The notes under the pieces were generated by a model that was not told the DNA's origin, did not search any database, and saw only the letters and a program-made list of their open reading frames with translations. Shown here piece by piece: positions 34,217 to 41,533 of a stretch of DNA of 64,000 bases. A program made the position numbers and the translations under genes. Position 1 is the stretch's first letter, and each line of letters starts with the position of its first letter. The DNA is from Sphingobacterium sp. BN32. Its GTDB lineage: Bacteria; Bacteroidota; Bacteroidia; Sphingobacteriales; Sphingobacteriaceae. The stretch is taken from NCBI RefSeq assembly GCF_030503615.1, contig NZ_CP129963.1, forward strand, positions 2,976,001 through 3,040,000, read 5' to 3'.

Positions 34217-35029
34217 ATGCATAAAGAATATGTTGACAAATATTACTTGACAGAAGTAGACACCTTTGACCATAGCATCTACTGTCATCATGCCGTAATG
34301 GGCGAACACCACGTTACGGAACATTACCACAAAAAAGGACAATTTCTATACACTGAGGGTGGTGTCGTATTCTTAAAAACTCCTGACAAATCGTACTTTC
34401 TCCCAGCACGCCATTATATCTGGATTCCTGCCGGTGTTAAACATAGCATACACCCCAGCGGGCCGCAGGTCGTGATGAGAAACTTATATTTCCCTACTTT
34501 CGAAACAGACACAGCTTTCTTCGAGAAGATCAATATCTACCCGGTTAGCGACTTACTGAACGAACTGATCATGTTTACGAACCGATGGAATGGCAATATC
34601 TTCCCGGAAGAAGAACCTAAGTTTTCAATAGCCAAGGCTTTCAAATTGATACTACCGGAGATCTCACCAGCAGAACTCCCACTAGCTCTTCCCTATCCGA
34701 AAAACGACAAGCTTAAGCAGATCGTCAATTACCTCGAGCAGAACATCTCCGAGAACATTAGTTTCAAGTCCCTAGCAGAGAATTTCGATATCAGCGAACG
34801 TACGCTTGCGCGATTGTTCCAAAAGGAACTCAACATGTCATACATCCAGTACTTTACCATACTGCGTATGTTGACCTCGCTAAAACTATTGTTAGACGAA
34901 AAACTGAGTGTCAATGAAGTGGCGTTGCGCGTAGGTTATAACAGTCTACCGACTTTCAGTAATACCTTTAATAAGGTTATCGGCGTACGCCCGAGCGAAT
35001 ATGTAAAAAACAGAAACTTACTATTATAA
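34217..35029 (+). CDS. AraC-family transcriptional regulator with cupin domain
   Basis: This 270-residue protein has an N-terminal cupin-like sensor (HHAVMGEHHVTEHYHKKGQF ... YFLPARHYIWIPAGVKH) with several His residues. The C-terminal AraC double helix-turn-helix starts at about 170. Its first HTH includes FKSLAENFDISERTLARLFQ and the second NEVALRVGYNSLPTFSNTFN, with the conserved 'GVRPSEYVKNR' end. Such proteins bind a small ligand, often a sugar, and activate nearby genes. The DUF1080 lipoprotein gene follows by 12 bp and is likely co-transcribed or controlled by it. The ligand is unknown. Confidence 0.88.
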   Translation: MHKEYVDKYYLTEVDTFDHSIYCHHAVMGEHHVTEHYHKKGQFLYTEGGVVFLKTPDKSYFLPARHYIWIPAGVKHSIHPSGPQVVMRNLYFPTFETDTAFFEKINIYPVSDLLNELIMFTNRWNGNIFPEEEPKFSIAKAFKLILPEISPAELPLALPYPKNDKLKQIVNYLEQNISENISFKSLAENFDISERTLARLFQKELNMSYIQYFTILRMLTSLKLLLDEKLSVNEVALRVGYNSLPTFSNTFNKVIGVRPSEYVKNRNLLL

Positions 35030-35041
35030 TCCCGAATAAAC

Positions 35042-35896
35042 ATGAAGTTAAGATCCCTAACCCTAGGCTTAGCATTGGGGCTACTATGCGCATGCGGAAG
35101 CCAAGCGCAGGTCAGCAACAAGGCAGTCAAAACCCCCAAAGCGATACAGTTATTCAACGGAAAAGACATGAAAAACTGGACGCCGAAAATAAGATTGCAT
35201 GAAGTTGGAGATAACTATGCCAATACCTTCCGTGTCGAAGACGGTCTATTGAAAGTTAGATACGACGGATACGATAATTTCAATCAACAGTACGGTCACC
35301 TTGCATATAATAAGCCTTTCAGCTATTATGTATTACGCGTAGAGTATCGTTTCGTAGACGAGCAAACAAAAGGCGGCGAAGGCTGGGCATGGCGTAACAG
35401 TGGCGCGATGCTGCACGGGCAGGATCCGAAAACCATGTTGAAAGATCAGGACTTCCCAATCTCTATCGAAGGACAATTATTAGGTGGCGACGGCAAGAAC
35501 GAAAGAACAAACTCCAACCTCTGTACTCCCGGAACCAACGTCGTCATCAAAGAAAAGCTATTTACCCCACATTGTCTGAGCTCCACCTCAAAGACCTACC
35601 ATGGCGACCAATGGGTAACTGCCGAGTTTGTGGTATTAGGCGACTCCTTAATCCAACACATATTAGATGGCCAAGTCGTATTAGAATACAACAAACCACA
35701 GATCGGTGGCAAGAATGTCGACAACTACGACCCCAAACAAAAAATCGACGGCAAATTGCTCGACAGCGGATTTATCTACCTTCAGAGCGAAAGTCACCCT
35801 ATCGATTTCCGAAAAGTAGAATTATTTGATCTAAGTAATTATAAGGGGGATAAAGCAAAGCTGGATGCAGCAGTGAAGAAAGTGCTGGGAAATTAG
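35042..35896 (+). CDS. DUF1080 (3-keto-disaccharide hydrolase domain) lipoprotein
   Basis: The 284-residue protein begins with a lipoprotein signal, MKLRSLTLGLALGLLCAC, with Cys in LLCAC. The DUF1080 domain starts at about 34 with IQLFNGKDMKNWTPKI and continues with FRVEDGLLKVRYDGYDNF, SYYVLRVEYRFVD, and ends in a segment GFIYLQSESHPIDFRKVELF. The fold is concanavalin-like; studied members hydrolyse 3-keto-glycosides. It is probably surface- or periplasm-anchored and used in glycan breakdown. The AraC regulator directly upstream may respond to the product. A TTAGA repeat starts at the stop codon. Confidence 0.88.
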   Translation: MKLRSLTLGLALGLLCACGSQAQVSNKAVKTPKAIQLFNGKDMKNWTPKIRLHEVGDNYANTFRVEDGLLKVRYDGYDNFNQQYGHLAYNKPFSYYVLRVEYRFVDEQTKGGEGWAWRNSGAMLHGQDPKTMLKDQDFPISIEGQLLGGDGKNERTNSNLCTPGTNVVIKEKLFTPHCLSSTSKTYHGDQWVTAEFVVLGDSLIQHILDGQVVLEYNKPQIGGKNVDNYDPKQKIDGKLLDSGFIYLQSESHPIDFRKVELFDLSNYKGDKAKLDAAVKKVLGN

Positions 35897-35930
35897 ATTT
35901 TAGATATTAGACGTTAGACAATTAGAGTAG
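35893..35930 (+). repeat. TTAGA-type repeat tract behind the DUF1080 stop codon
   Basis: The tract TTAGATTTTAGATATTAGAC and GTTAGACAATTAGAG begins at the stop codon and ends at the terminator hairpin. The order (stop codon, TTAGA tract, AGAGTAGGG, terminator) is repeated on the minus strand behind the rRNA operon at 51148-51084. Confidence 0.65.
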
Positions 35931-35955
35931 GGAGCCGATTAGGCTCCTTTTTTTT
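35931..35955 (+). terminator. Terminator of the DUF1080 gene
   Basis: GGAGCC (35931-35936) pairs with GGCTCC (35942-35947), and eight T residues follow. Confidence 0.85.
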
Positions 35956-35960
35956 GTTGT

Positions 35961-36173
35961 CTTGAACCGGGAAAGGAAGGATAGTATTTAGTAGTTAGTA
36001 GTTAGTATAAAGACCTATGACGCCCGATCCTGCCAATCCTTGCATCCTTCCTTTCCTGGTTCAAGACAAACTCCCTTTCTAAACCAAAGGTTCAAAACAA
36101 ACCTCTTAGTTAGAAATGCATGGCAACAATAGGTCTAACTACTAAGTACTAAATACTAACTACTAGATACTAG
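35961..36173. repeat. Composite intergenic repeat element, copy 2
   Basis: The element contains CTTGAACCGGGAAAGGAAGG (35961) and its inverted partner (36044-36065). A left TAGTATTTAGTAGTTAGTAG array leads into AAGACCTATGACGCC (35982-36023). An inverted right end (36122-36172) starts GGCAACAATAGGTCTAACTA. It fills the space between the terminators of two convergent genes and has no ORF. The TAGTTAG ends correspond to those of the element at 19196-19498. Confidence 0.75.
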
Positions 36174-36197
36174 AAAAGGGATGTTTTCACATCCCTA
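36174..36197 (-). terminator. Terminator of rpsT
   Basis: On the minus strand AGGGATGT pairs with ACATCCCT (36177-36184 and 36089+100 region, 36189-36196), followed by TTTT. The composite repeat starts directly behind it. Confidence 0.8.
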
Positions 36198-36223
36198 TAT
36201 ATCTTTTAGGAAAAAGCTACAGA

Positions 36224-36478
36224 TTAACCTAACTTATTAACGAATTTCGCTAATTTAGATTTGTTGTTGTTTGCTTTTTTCTTGTGAATTACATTTTTCT
36301 TAGCCAAACGATCTAGCATAGAAACCACGCGTGGATATAACGCTTTCGCCTCTTCTGGATCTGTTGTAAGACGTAATTTTTTGATCGCGTTACGAGTTGT
36401 TTTTGCTTGGTAACGGTTTCTTAGACGCTTCGCAGCGTTAGCTCTAATTCTTTTGATCGCTGATTTATGATTTGCCAT
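36224..36478 (-). CDS. rpsT: 30S ribosomal protein S20
   Basis: The 84-residue basic helical protein binds 16S rRNA in the small-subunit body. The opening [20 protein letters not shown] and the C-terminal region [20 protein letters not shown] match S20. Length is standard. It is monocistronic with a well-formed promoter (36526-36556) and terminator, and the leader of about 40 nt leaves room for the translational autoregulation known in other bacteria, though no specific structure is visible. Confidence 0.96.
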   Translation of the reverse strand: MANHKSAIKRIRANAAKRLRNRYQAKTTRNAIKKLRLTTDPEEAKALYPRVVSMLDRLAKKNVIHKKKANNNKSKLAKFVNKLG

Positions 36479-36525
36479 TTCTCTTAGCTATATATTTTAA
36501 TCTTTTTATATTTAATTTCGGACTG

Positions 36526-36556
36526 CAAAAATAACATCTAAAAACTAATATTCAAA
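36526..36556 (-). promoter_or_regulatory. Promoter of rpsT
   Basis: On the minus strand TTTG (36556-36553) and TATTTTTG (36533-36526) are separated by 19 bp, an exact Bacteroidota promoter. The start is expected near 36520. Confidence 0.75.
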
Positions 36557-36582
36557 ATCATTTTTAAAGTTTTCCAAATCCT

Positions 36583-36590
36583 TATCTTTG
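36583..36590 (+). promoter_or_regulatory. -7 element directly before the RNA methyltransferase gene
   Basis: TATCTTTG matches TAnnTTTG exactly and ends three bases before the ATG at 36594. The predicted start falls at or next to the start codon, implying a leaderless or nearly leaderless mRNA. Confidence 0.6.
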
Positions 36591-36593
36591 TAC

Positions 36594-37133
36594 ATGCAAA
36601 AATTATCGATGGATCAGCTCAATAGAGTTGACGTAGAAACGTTTAAGAATCAAGATAAAACCCCCTTGGTTATTGTTTTAGACAGTGTTCGCAGCATGCA
36701 CAACGTCGGGTCGGCTTTCAGAACCGGAGATGCTTTCGCTGTAGAAAAAATTCTTCTATGTGGAATCACGGGAACTCCCCCACACCGCGAAATCGAGAAA
36801 ACAGCCCTAGGAGCCACACAATCGGTCGTATGGGAATATCATAAGCAAACCCTAGACGCTGTTAAAATATTGCAGTCTGAAGGCTATAAAGTGTATTCTA
36901 TCGAACAAGTGGACAAGTCTATCTCCCTGCAAAACTTCCAACCCGCAGAAAACGAAAAAATCGCTATTGTATTTGGAAATGAGGTGCATGGCGTAGAAGA
37001 GGACGTTATTGCAGCATCCGACGGATGCTTGGAAATCCCACAATTTGGCACCAAACATTCCTTCAATGTTTCCGTAACGATAGGAATTGTCTTGTGGGAT
37101 TTAGTAAATAAACTCAACTTTATTAAGAAATAG
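36594..37133 (+). CDS. SpoU/TrmH-family RNA 2'-O-methyltransferase
   Basis: The 179-residue SPOUT enzyme transfers a methyl group from SAM to ribose in tRNA or rRNA. Motifs are VIVLDSVRSMHNVGSAFRTG (motif 1, with catalytic Arg), AIVFGNEVHGVEEDVI (motif 2) and LEIPQFGTKHSFNVSVTIGI (motif 3, the SAM-binding knot). The frame opens at a TTG (36588) that lies in the promoter -7 box. The ATG at 36594 gives MQKLSMDQLNR, close to the usual opening of Bacteroidota members, and is preferred. The protein is shorter than TrmH of enterobacteria and lacks an N-terminal substrate domain. The RNA target is not known. Confidence 0.88.
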   Translation: MQKLSMDQLNRVDVETFKNQDKTPLVIVLDSVRSMHNVGSAFRTGDAFAVEKILLCGITGTPPHREIEKTALGATQSVVWEYHKQTLDAVKILQSEGYKVYSIEQVDKSISLQNFQPAENEKIAIVFGNEVHGVEEDVIAASDGCLEIPQFGTKHSFNVSVTIGIVLWDLVNKLNFIKK

Positions 37134-37177
37134 CAAAATAGATAGCGAGTTGATTTTTAGAAGTCAGTTCAAAATAG

Positions 37178-37185
37178 TAGATTTG
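37178..37185 (+). promoter_or_regulatory. -7 element of sucD
   Basis: TAGATTTG fits TAnnTTTG, 22 nt before the sucD ATG at 37207. No -33 TTTG at standard distance. Confidence 0.45.
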
Positions 37186-37206
37186 CGTTGCAAAAAATAA
37201 GACAAA

Positions 37207-38079
37207 ATGAGTGTATTAGTAAATAAAGATTCTAAAGTAATCGTTCAAGGTTTCACCGGTAACGAGGGTACTTATCATGCATCTCAAATGATTGAGTACG
37301 GTACAAACGTAGTTGGTGGTGTTACACCAGGAAAAGGTGGTCAATCTCATTTAGACCGTCCGGTATTCAACACCGTACAAGACGCTGTTGATGCAACAGG
37401 TGCTAACGTATCTATTATTTTTGTTCCACCAGCATTCGCTGCGGACGCAATCATGGAAGCTGCTGCTGCAGGAATCGCGTTGATCGTTTGTATCACTGAA
37501 GGTATCCCTACTAAAGATATGATTCAAGTAAAATCTTACTTGAGCGACAAAAACTCTCGTTTAATTGGCCCTAACTGTCCGGGTATCATCACTGCTGAAG
37601 AAGCAAAAATTGGTATCATGCCAGGCTTTATCTTCAAAAAAGGTAAAGTAGGTGTTGTTTCTAAATCAGGAACTTTAACTTACGAAGCCGTAGATCAAAC
37701 GGTAAAAGCAGGATTAGGAATTACAACAGCTATCGGTATTGGTGGTGACCCAATCATTGGTACTACAACAAAAGAAGCTATTGAATTATTAATGAACGAT
37801 CCAGAAACTGAAGGTATCATCATGATTGGTGAGATCGGTGGTGGCATGGAAGCTGAGGCTGCTCGTTGGATTAAAGAAAACGGTACTAAACCAGTTGTAG
37901 GTTTCATCGCTGGACAAACAGCGCCTCCGGGACGCCGTATGGGTCACGCTGGTGCAATCGTTGGTGGTGCTGATGATACGGCTGCTGCAAAAATGCAGAT
38001 CATGCGTGAGTGCGGAATCCGTGTAGTAGAATCTCCTGCTGAAATTGGAAAAGCAATCGCTGAAGAATTAGCTAAATAA
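37207..38079 (+). CDS. sucD: Succinate-CoA ligase, alpha subunit
   Basis: This 290-residue subunit binds CoA and is phosphorylated during conversion of succinyl-CoA to succinate with formation of ATP or GTP. Visible motifs are the N-terminal CoA-binding [20 protein letters not shown], the [20 protein letters not shown] region, and the phosphohistidine loop [20 protein letters not shown] with its His. Length is standard. The beta subunit gene (sucC) is not adjacent, as is usual in Bacteroidota. The codon use is strongly biased, consistent with high expression. Confidence 0.95.
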   Translation: MSVLVNKDSKVIVQGFTGNEGTYHASQMIEYGTNVVGGVTPGKGGQSHLDRPVFNTVQDAVDATGANVSIIFVPPAFAADAIMEAAAAGIALIVCITEGIPTKDMIQVKSYLSDKNSRLIGPNCPGIITAEEAKIGIMPGFIFKKGKVGVVSKSGTLTYEAVDQTVKAGLGITTAIGIGGDPIIGTTTKEAIELLMNDPETEGIIMIGEIGGGMEAEAARWIKENGTKPVVGFIAGQTAPPGRRMGHAGAIVGGADDTAAAKMQIMRECGIRVVESPAEIGKAIAEELAK

Positions 38080-38102
38080 TTCCCAAGCCAAACAATATTA
38101 AA

Positions 38103-38138
38103 AAAGGAGCGATCGAAAATGATCGCTCCTTTTTTTTT
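38103..38138 (+). terminator. Terminator of sucD
   Basis: AAAGGAGCGATC (38103-38114) pairs with GATCGCTCCTTT (38121-38132) and a T run follows. Confidence 0.9.
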
Positions 38139-38215
38139 CCTGAAAGTGTCTGTTTTCAAAAGCCATCAAGAACTTTCATACCTGTTGGTGTTTCAATGGA
38201 AACATGAAAATTTTA
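38133..38215. repeat. 83-bp intergenic repeat, copy 2
   Basis: Aligns without gaps to 29761-29843. This copy has an additional hairpin TGTTTCaatgGAAACA and a weaker version of the outer pair AACTTTCAT / ATGAAAATTT. It begins in the T run of the sucD terminator. Confidence 0.6.
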
Positions 38216-38260
38216 TCTAAGTTATCTTCAACCCAGAGCCAGCCTAGTTGTCATAAAAAG

Positions 38261-38285
38261 AAAAGGCCGCCCTGGCGAGCGACCT
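38261..38285 (-). terminator. Terminator behind the DUF4252 genes
   Basis: On the minus strand AGGTCGCT pairs with GGCGGCCT (with G-U pairs) and TTTTCTTTTT follows. It ends the sigma-factor operon. Confidence 0.6.
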
Positions 38286-38312
38286 CTTCTTAACTAAACA
38301 TTGAAACAAAAT

Positions 38313-38876
38313 CTATTTCGCAAATGCTAAATCTTCCGCATTTGCTGTCTTTTTCTCTTTCTTCTCTTTGCCTTTCGTCGTCTCGTAATGATCGACCAAT
38401 TGGTTCAGCTCGCTAAGGCTCATGTCCGATTTGAGCTCAATAAAAACCTGATCTTCGTTATCCACGACCCCCAACATAATCTTCTTTATGCGGTCGCCTT
38501 TAGTCAAGGTATTGATGCTCACTTTGGCGCCATCACTGTAAATACTCATCAGTTCTTCAAATTTCTGATCGGCAAGGTAGTTCGTAAAACGCTGATGTAA
38601 GCGATGCCCCTTCTCCCCTTCGATCGCCGTTAGCTTAATGCTTTTGATTTTCTTCAAAGCCATCGCCAGCATCGGATCCTCCTCTTTCATCTCCCGTAGC
38701 TCCCCGAGGATAAACGTGCGCATTAAAATTCCCGGCACCTTGACCGATACCACTTCCGCATTGCGACTGATATCTCCTTTATGGATAAAGGCCATATTCG
38801 GGCTTGTCTTTACAAAACAACTTTGCAATAATAATCCTATGCAAACGGCTACAATAAATCCTATTCCTCTTTTCAT
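38313..38876 (-). CDS. DUF4252 lipoprotein, distal gene of the sigma operon
   Basis: The 187-residue protein has a lipoprotein signal (MKRGIGFIVAVCIGLLLQSC) and a DUF4252 domain with FEELMSIYSDGAKVSINTLT and a C-terminal 'MSLSELNQLVDHYE'. The last 20 residues are Lys/Glu-rich. It is paralogous to the protein encoded just upstream (38890). DUF4252 genes of Bacteroidota commonly sit with an ECF sigma factor, as here, which points to an envelope-stress or signalling role; the function is unknown. Confidence 0.85.
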   Translation of the reverse strand: MKRGIGFIVAVCIGLLLQSCFVKTSPNMAFIHKGDISRNAEVVSVKVPGILMRTFILGELREMKEEDPMLAMALKKIKSIKLTAIEGEKGHRLHQRFTNYLADQKFEELMSIYSDGAKVSINTLTKGDRIKKIMLGVVDNEDQVFIELKSDMSLSELNQLVDHYETTKGKEKKEKKTANAEDLAFAK

Positions 38877-38889
38877 AATGCTTGGTTTT

Positions 38890-39363
38890 CTAATCGTTTT
38901 TATTCACTAGGTTGTTGATGTCGTCGTAACTCATTGCTCCGTCAAGGATCATAAAGATCGTGTCCTCATCAGAAACAATGCTCAAGAGCAGGTTGTTCAA
39001 CAGGTCGCCATCTACAGACTTCGCCAAAAACTTAATCTTGTTGCCTTCCGAATTCACCACCATCAGCTCTTCAAACTTCAGGTTATCGACAGCATTGTTC
39101 ACCGCGTTTTTTAAGGTCGGTTGAGAGCCCTCAACAATCAGCATCTTGATCGAATTGATCTTGCTGAATAAGGGTCTGATCGTTTCCAAATCCGCATCGT
39201 CGATGTTCATTTTGTTCAACATCTTAAACATCGGCTTACCGATTTTAATGCTGGTTACCCCCTTTTGTTCCTTGTATTGCTCAAAAATATCATCCAGTTT
39301 CGAGACTTGTGCTTGTGCGATGCCCGCGAAAAGCAAGGCGCAGATTAACATGATCGTTTTCAT
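38890..39363 (-). CDS. DUF4252 secreted protein
   Basis: The 157-residue protein has a signal peptide (MKTIMLICALLFAGIAQAQ) and one DUF4252 domain: a central FEELMVVNSEGNKIKFLAKS and a C-terminal AMSYDDINNLVNKND. The segment FEELM..xSxGxKI is shared with the downstream lipoprotein, showing that the two are paralogues. It lies 12 bp after the putative anti-sigma gene and 13 bp before its paralogue. Confidence 0.86.
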   Translation of the reverse strand: MKTIMLICALLFAGIAQAQVSKLDDIFEQYKEQKGVTSIKIGKPMFKMLNKMNIDDADLETIRPLFSKINSIKMLIVEGSQPTLKNAVNNAVDNLKFEELMVVNSEGNKIKFLAKSVDGDLLNNLLLSIVSDEDTIFMILDGAMSYDDINNLVNKND

Positions 39364-39375
39364 ATCTTCACTTTA

Positions 39376-40044
39376 TTAGATTTCTATATTCAAATGCTTT
39401 ATTTTCTCCAACCCCGCAGCCCCACGCTTCAGATTGCTGGTTGCTAAGCGCAATGCCGTTTCCGTAATTTCTAGTGCCTCCTCCTCATTATAGATCCTGA
39501 CGCCATTTACCTCCACGTACAGCTCTTCTTCTAATTCAACCGGGGATTCAACCGTCTTCACGCTCGCCTCGCTCCTGACCGAGCTTTGCGGTCTTTTCTT
39601 CGAACGAGGGATAGATGCAATAACAGATTCTTCTACTCGGTTCTCCATCAGCTTTGGAGTCTCCGGAATAACTTGCTGCAGCGTTTCAGCATCTACCGTA
39701 CGATCTTCGCTTACGCTATGCTGCGCAATCTGCTTTGGATTAACTTGCTGCTCCGCATTTTCCTTCGGACGGAAGATCAGGAAGCCTATCAGCAACGATG
39801 CCGCTATGCTCGTGATCATGATGATACGTTTTGGCAGATTAATTACCTTCGCGTTCTTTTCGCCTTCGTCCTCAGTCGTTGCCTCCATAAAGGCATCAAA
39901 ATCCCAATCCATCTTTCCCGACGGCTCTTTAAGTCCTCCAAAGAAAGCATCATCACTATGCTCCTTCAATAAGCGCTCCTCCTCCAGCGAGGTTTCCCCT
40001 TGCAGGTATTTAGCTCTTAATGGATCCAATTCTTCTTTCTTCAT
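39376..40044 (-). CDS. Putative anti-sigma factor (single-pass membrane protein)
   Basis: This 222-residue protein has an N-terminal cytosolic part (LDPLRAKYLQGETSLEEERL) of the kind found in zinc-free anti-sigma domains. One membrane helix follows near residue 75 (IIMITSIAASLLIGFLIF), then an extracytoplasmic tail rich in Ser, Glu and Pro. The start overlaps the sigma-factor gene by 35 bp, a strong sign of coupled translation. Position, topology and the early 'YLQGETSLEEE' motif support an anti-sigma role: it would hold the sigma factor at the membrane until released. No enzymatic motif is visible. Confidence 0.72.
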   Translation of the reverse strand: MKKEELDPLRAKYLQGETSLEEERLLKEHSDDAFFGGLKEPSGKMDWDFDAFMEATTEDEGEKNAKVINLPKRIIMITSIAASLLIGFLIFRPKENAEQQVNPKQIAQHSVSEDRTVDAETLQQVIPETPKLMENRVEESVIASIPRSKKRPQSSVRSEASVKTVESPVELEEELYVEVNGVRIYNEEEALEITETALRLATSNLKRGAAGLEKIKHLNIEI

Positions 40045-40525
40045 AATCGAATACTTTTGTTAAACTCGCTCGTACAGACTGTCTCGCTCTGGACAGATTT
40101 ACTCGAACGGCATTTTCATCTATTTGGCAGAGTTTGGAAATATCTGCTATTTCATATTCCTCCACATCTCTTAAATACATCACCATGCGTTGTTTTTCCG
40201 GCAGGGCATCAATGTATTTCAGAATAAGCTCCTGCGTCAGTGCCGGGTATCGCTCGGCTTGAATATCAGTCGGCACCTCCTGAAGGTACTTCGCCTGCCT
40301 GCCCGCCCTTTCAATCTTGTTCAAGGCCATGTTCCTCAGCGTGCCCATCGCAAAGGCTTCCATATTCGCTACATGATTTAAATCCGATCGCTTTTCCCAC
40401 AGCTTCAACATTAATTCCTGCACCAGATCAAACGCATCTTCCTCATGGGCCAGAAACCTATTCGCAAAGCGATACAGCTTATCCTTAAGGACGAATACTG
40501 TATTTTTAAAGGTTTCTTGATTCAT
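40010..40525 (-). CDS. RNA polymerase ECF-type sigma-70 factor
   Basis: From the ATG at 40525 (MNQETFKNTVFVLKDKLYRF) the product has 171 residues; an in-frame start at 40549 adds eight non-conserved residues. Region 2 is seen in FANRFLAHEEDAFDLVQELM and LKLWEKR. Region 4 is seen in YIDALPEKQRMVMYLRDVEE followed by DISKLCQIDENAVRVNLSRA. It directs core RNA polymerase to a specific promoter set, probably including its own operon. The cluster sigma / membrane protein / two DUF4252 proteins is typical of Bacteroidota. The target genes cannot be inferred. Confidence 0.9.
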   Translation of the reverse strand: MNQETFKNTVFVLKDKLYRFANRFLAHEEDAFDLVQELMLKLWEKRSDLNHVANMEAFAMGTLRNMALNKIERAGRQAKYLQEVPTDIQAERYPALTQELILKYIDALPEKQRMVMYLRDVEEYEIADISKLCQIDENAVRVNLSRARQSVRASLTKVFDYEERRIGSIKS

Positions 40526-40828
40526 AATTTTCTCAGCGTTTATATACAAGACAAGGTAAACAGCAGTTTCATTACATAGAAAATGTAGAAAAACCGAAAT
40601 AAAAGGCTAAATAGTTGATTTATAGAAATATAATTTACGAATTACAACGGCAATAAGATTGATAAAACGCTTAGTTTAACGAAATAAAACAATCGGAATA
40701 AAAGTTTCCGAAGCACTTGAATGCAATCCGCTATCGATAAAGCAGAACCTGAGCAAGTCCCAGATCTTCTTTTCTCCATCCCCTAACACGGAATTGCGAG
40801 CATACTATTACGAGTCTCGTTCGATACT
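40526..40828. other. Sigma-factor upstream region, no gene seen
   Basis: About 300 AT-rich bases hold no credible ORF. The promoter of the sigma operon should lie here, but no clear TTTG/TAnnTTTG pair was found on the minus strand, which would suit an ECF-type or autoregulated promoter. Confidence 0.3.
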
Positions 40829-40911
40829 AAACCCTTTCAAACCCAATTCAAACCCAATACAAACCCCTATCAGAAGCACTTCGAAAGGGCTATGATAGGG
40901 GTTTGATTAGG
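40829..40911. repeat. G-rich 11-mer repeat block (family D), copy 2
   Basis: The C-rich half AAACCCTTTCAAACCCAATT and further units meets the G-rich half GAAAGGGCTATGATAGGGGT. A perfect 13-bp inverted pair, CAAACCCCTATCA / TGATAGGGGTTTG, forms the core. The block starts behind the DinB hairpin. Related to 19087-19175 and 57016-57092. Confidence 0.75.
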
Positions 40912-40931
40912 GAGTACATGGTCGTGTACTC
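40912..40931 (-). terminator. Hairpin behind the DinB gene
   Basis: GAGTACA (40912-40918) pairs with TGTACTC (40925-40931) around a 6-nt loop, 20 bp after the DinB stop codon on the minus strand. There is no T run, and the G-rich repeat block follows directly. Confidence 0.5.
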
Positions 40932-40951
40932 ATTCAAGACTTGGCGTTCCT

Positions 40952-41446
40952 TTATTTTTGCTCGTCCGCGGATGGACCATAGAGTCCAGGTACCGGGATG
41001 TCTAACAAACGTAGATATACAGTTGCTTGTCCACGGTGGTGAATCAGGTGGTTATTGATAACGAAACGTAGGGCGCCTAGCTTAGGCATCTCACCAATCA
41101 CGTAATCACCAACACGCATAGTCCATGTTTTGAACCATTCCTCTTCAGGGAACGTATTAAGTGTTTGCTCGTTTGCTTTGAAACCTTCTTCCAAAGCCTG
41201 TTTAAGTTCAGCTACAGTCGACGGTTTGAAGGGTTTATAGTCTGTTTGCAAATTGAAGTCATTTCTTGTTAATGCTGTTGCAACCCAATTATGCAACTCA
41301 ACCACATGACCTATTAGTGCGCCTAAGGACATAGACTTTTCGTGCGGTCTAAAAGCAAGGTCTTCATCTTTCAAACGATCGATAATACGACGGGTACTAT
41401 TGGTTTCGCGTTCTAGTTCTACTAGAAATCCATCTTTAATACTCAT
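40952..41446 (-). CDS. DinB-family protein
   Basis: The frame extends to 41509, but MSIKDGFLVELERETNSTRR at 41446 is the usual DinB opening, giving 164 residues. The four-helix DinB/YfiT bundle is recognisable, with the metal-binding His residues in GALIGHVVELHNWV and in NHLIHHRGQATVYLRLL (the HHRGQ motif). Members act as metal-dependent transferases (for example bacillithiol or mycothiol S-transferases) or have unknown roles. It is divergent from the CocE-type hydrolase gene. Confidence 0.88.
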   Translation of the reverse strand: MSIKDGFLVELERETNSTRRIIDRLKDEDLAFRPHEKSMSLGALIGHVVELHNWVATALTRNDFNLQTDYKPFKPSTVAELKQALEEGFKANEQTLNTFPEEEWFKTWTMRVGDYVIGEMPKLGALRFVINNHLIHHRGQATVYLRLLDIPVPGLYGPSADEQK

Positions 41447-41533
41447 AGGATATGTTTTTATTATCTCCGAAATTAAGCAATAAATGAGATAAAAAATAGC
41501 TATTTTCACGCTAACAACAAATTATACCGAAAA

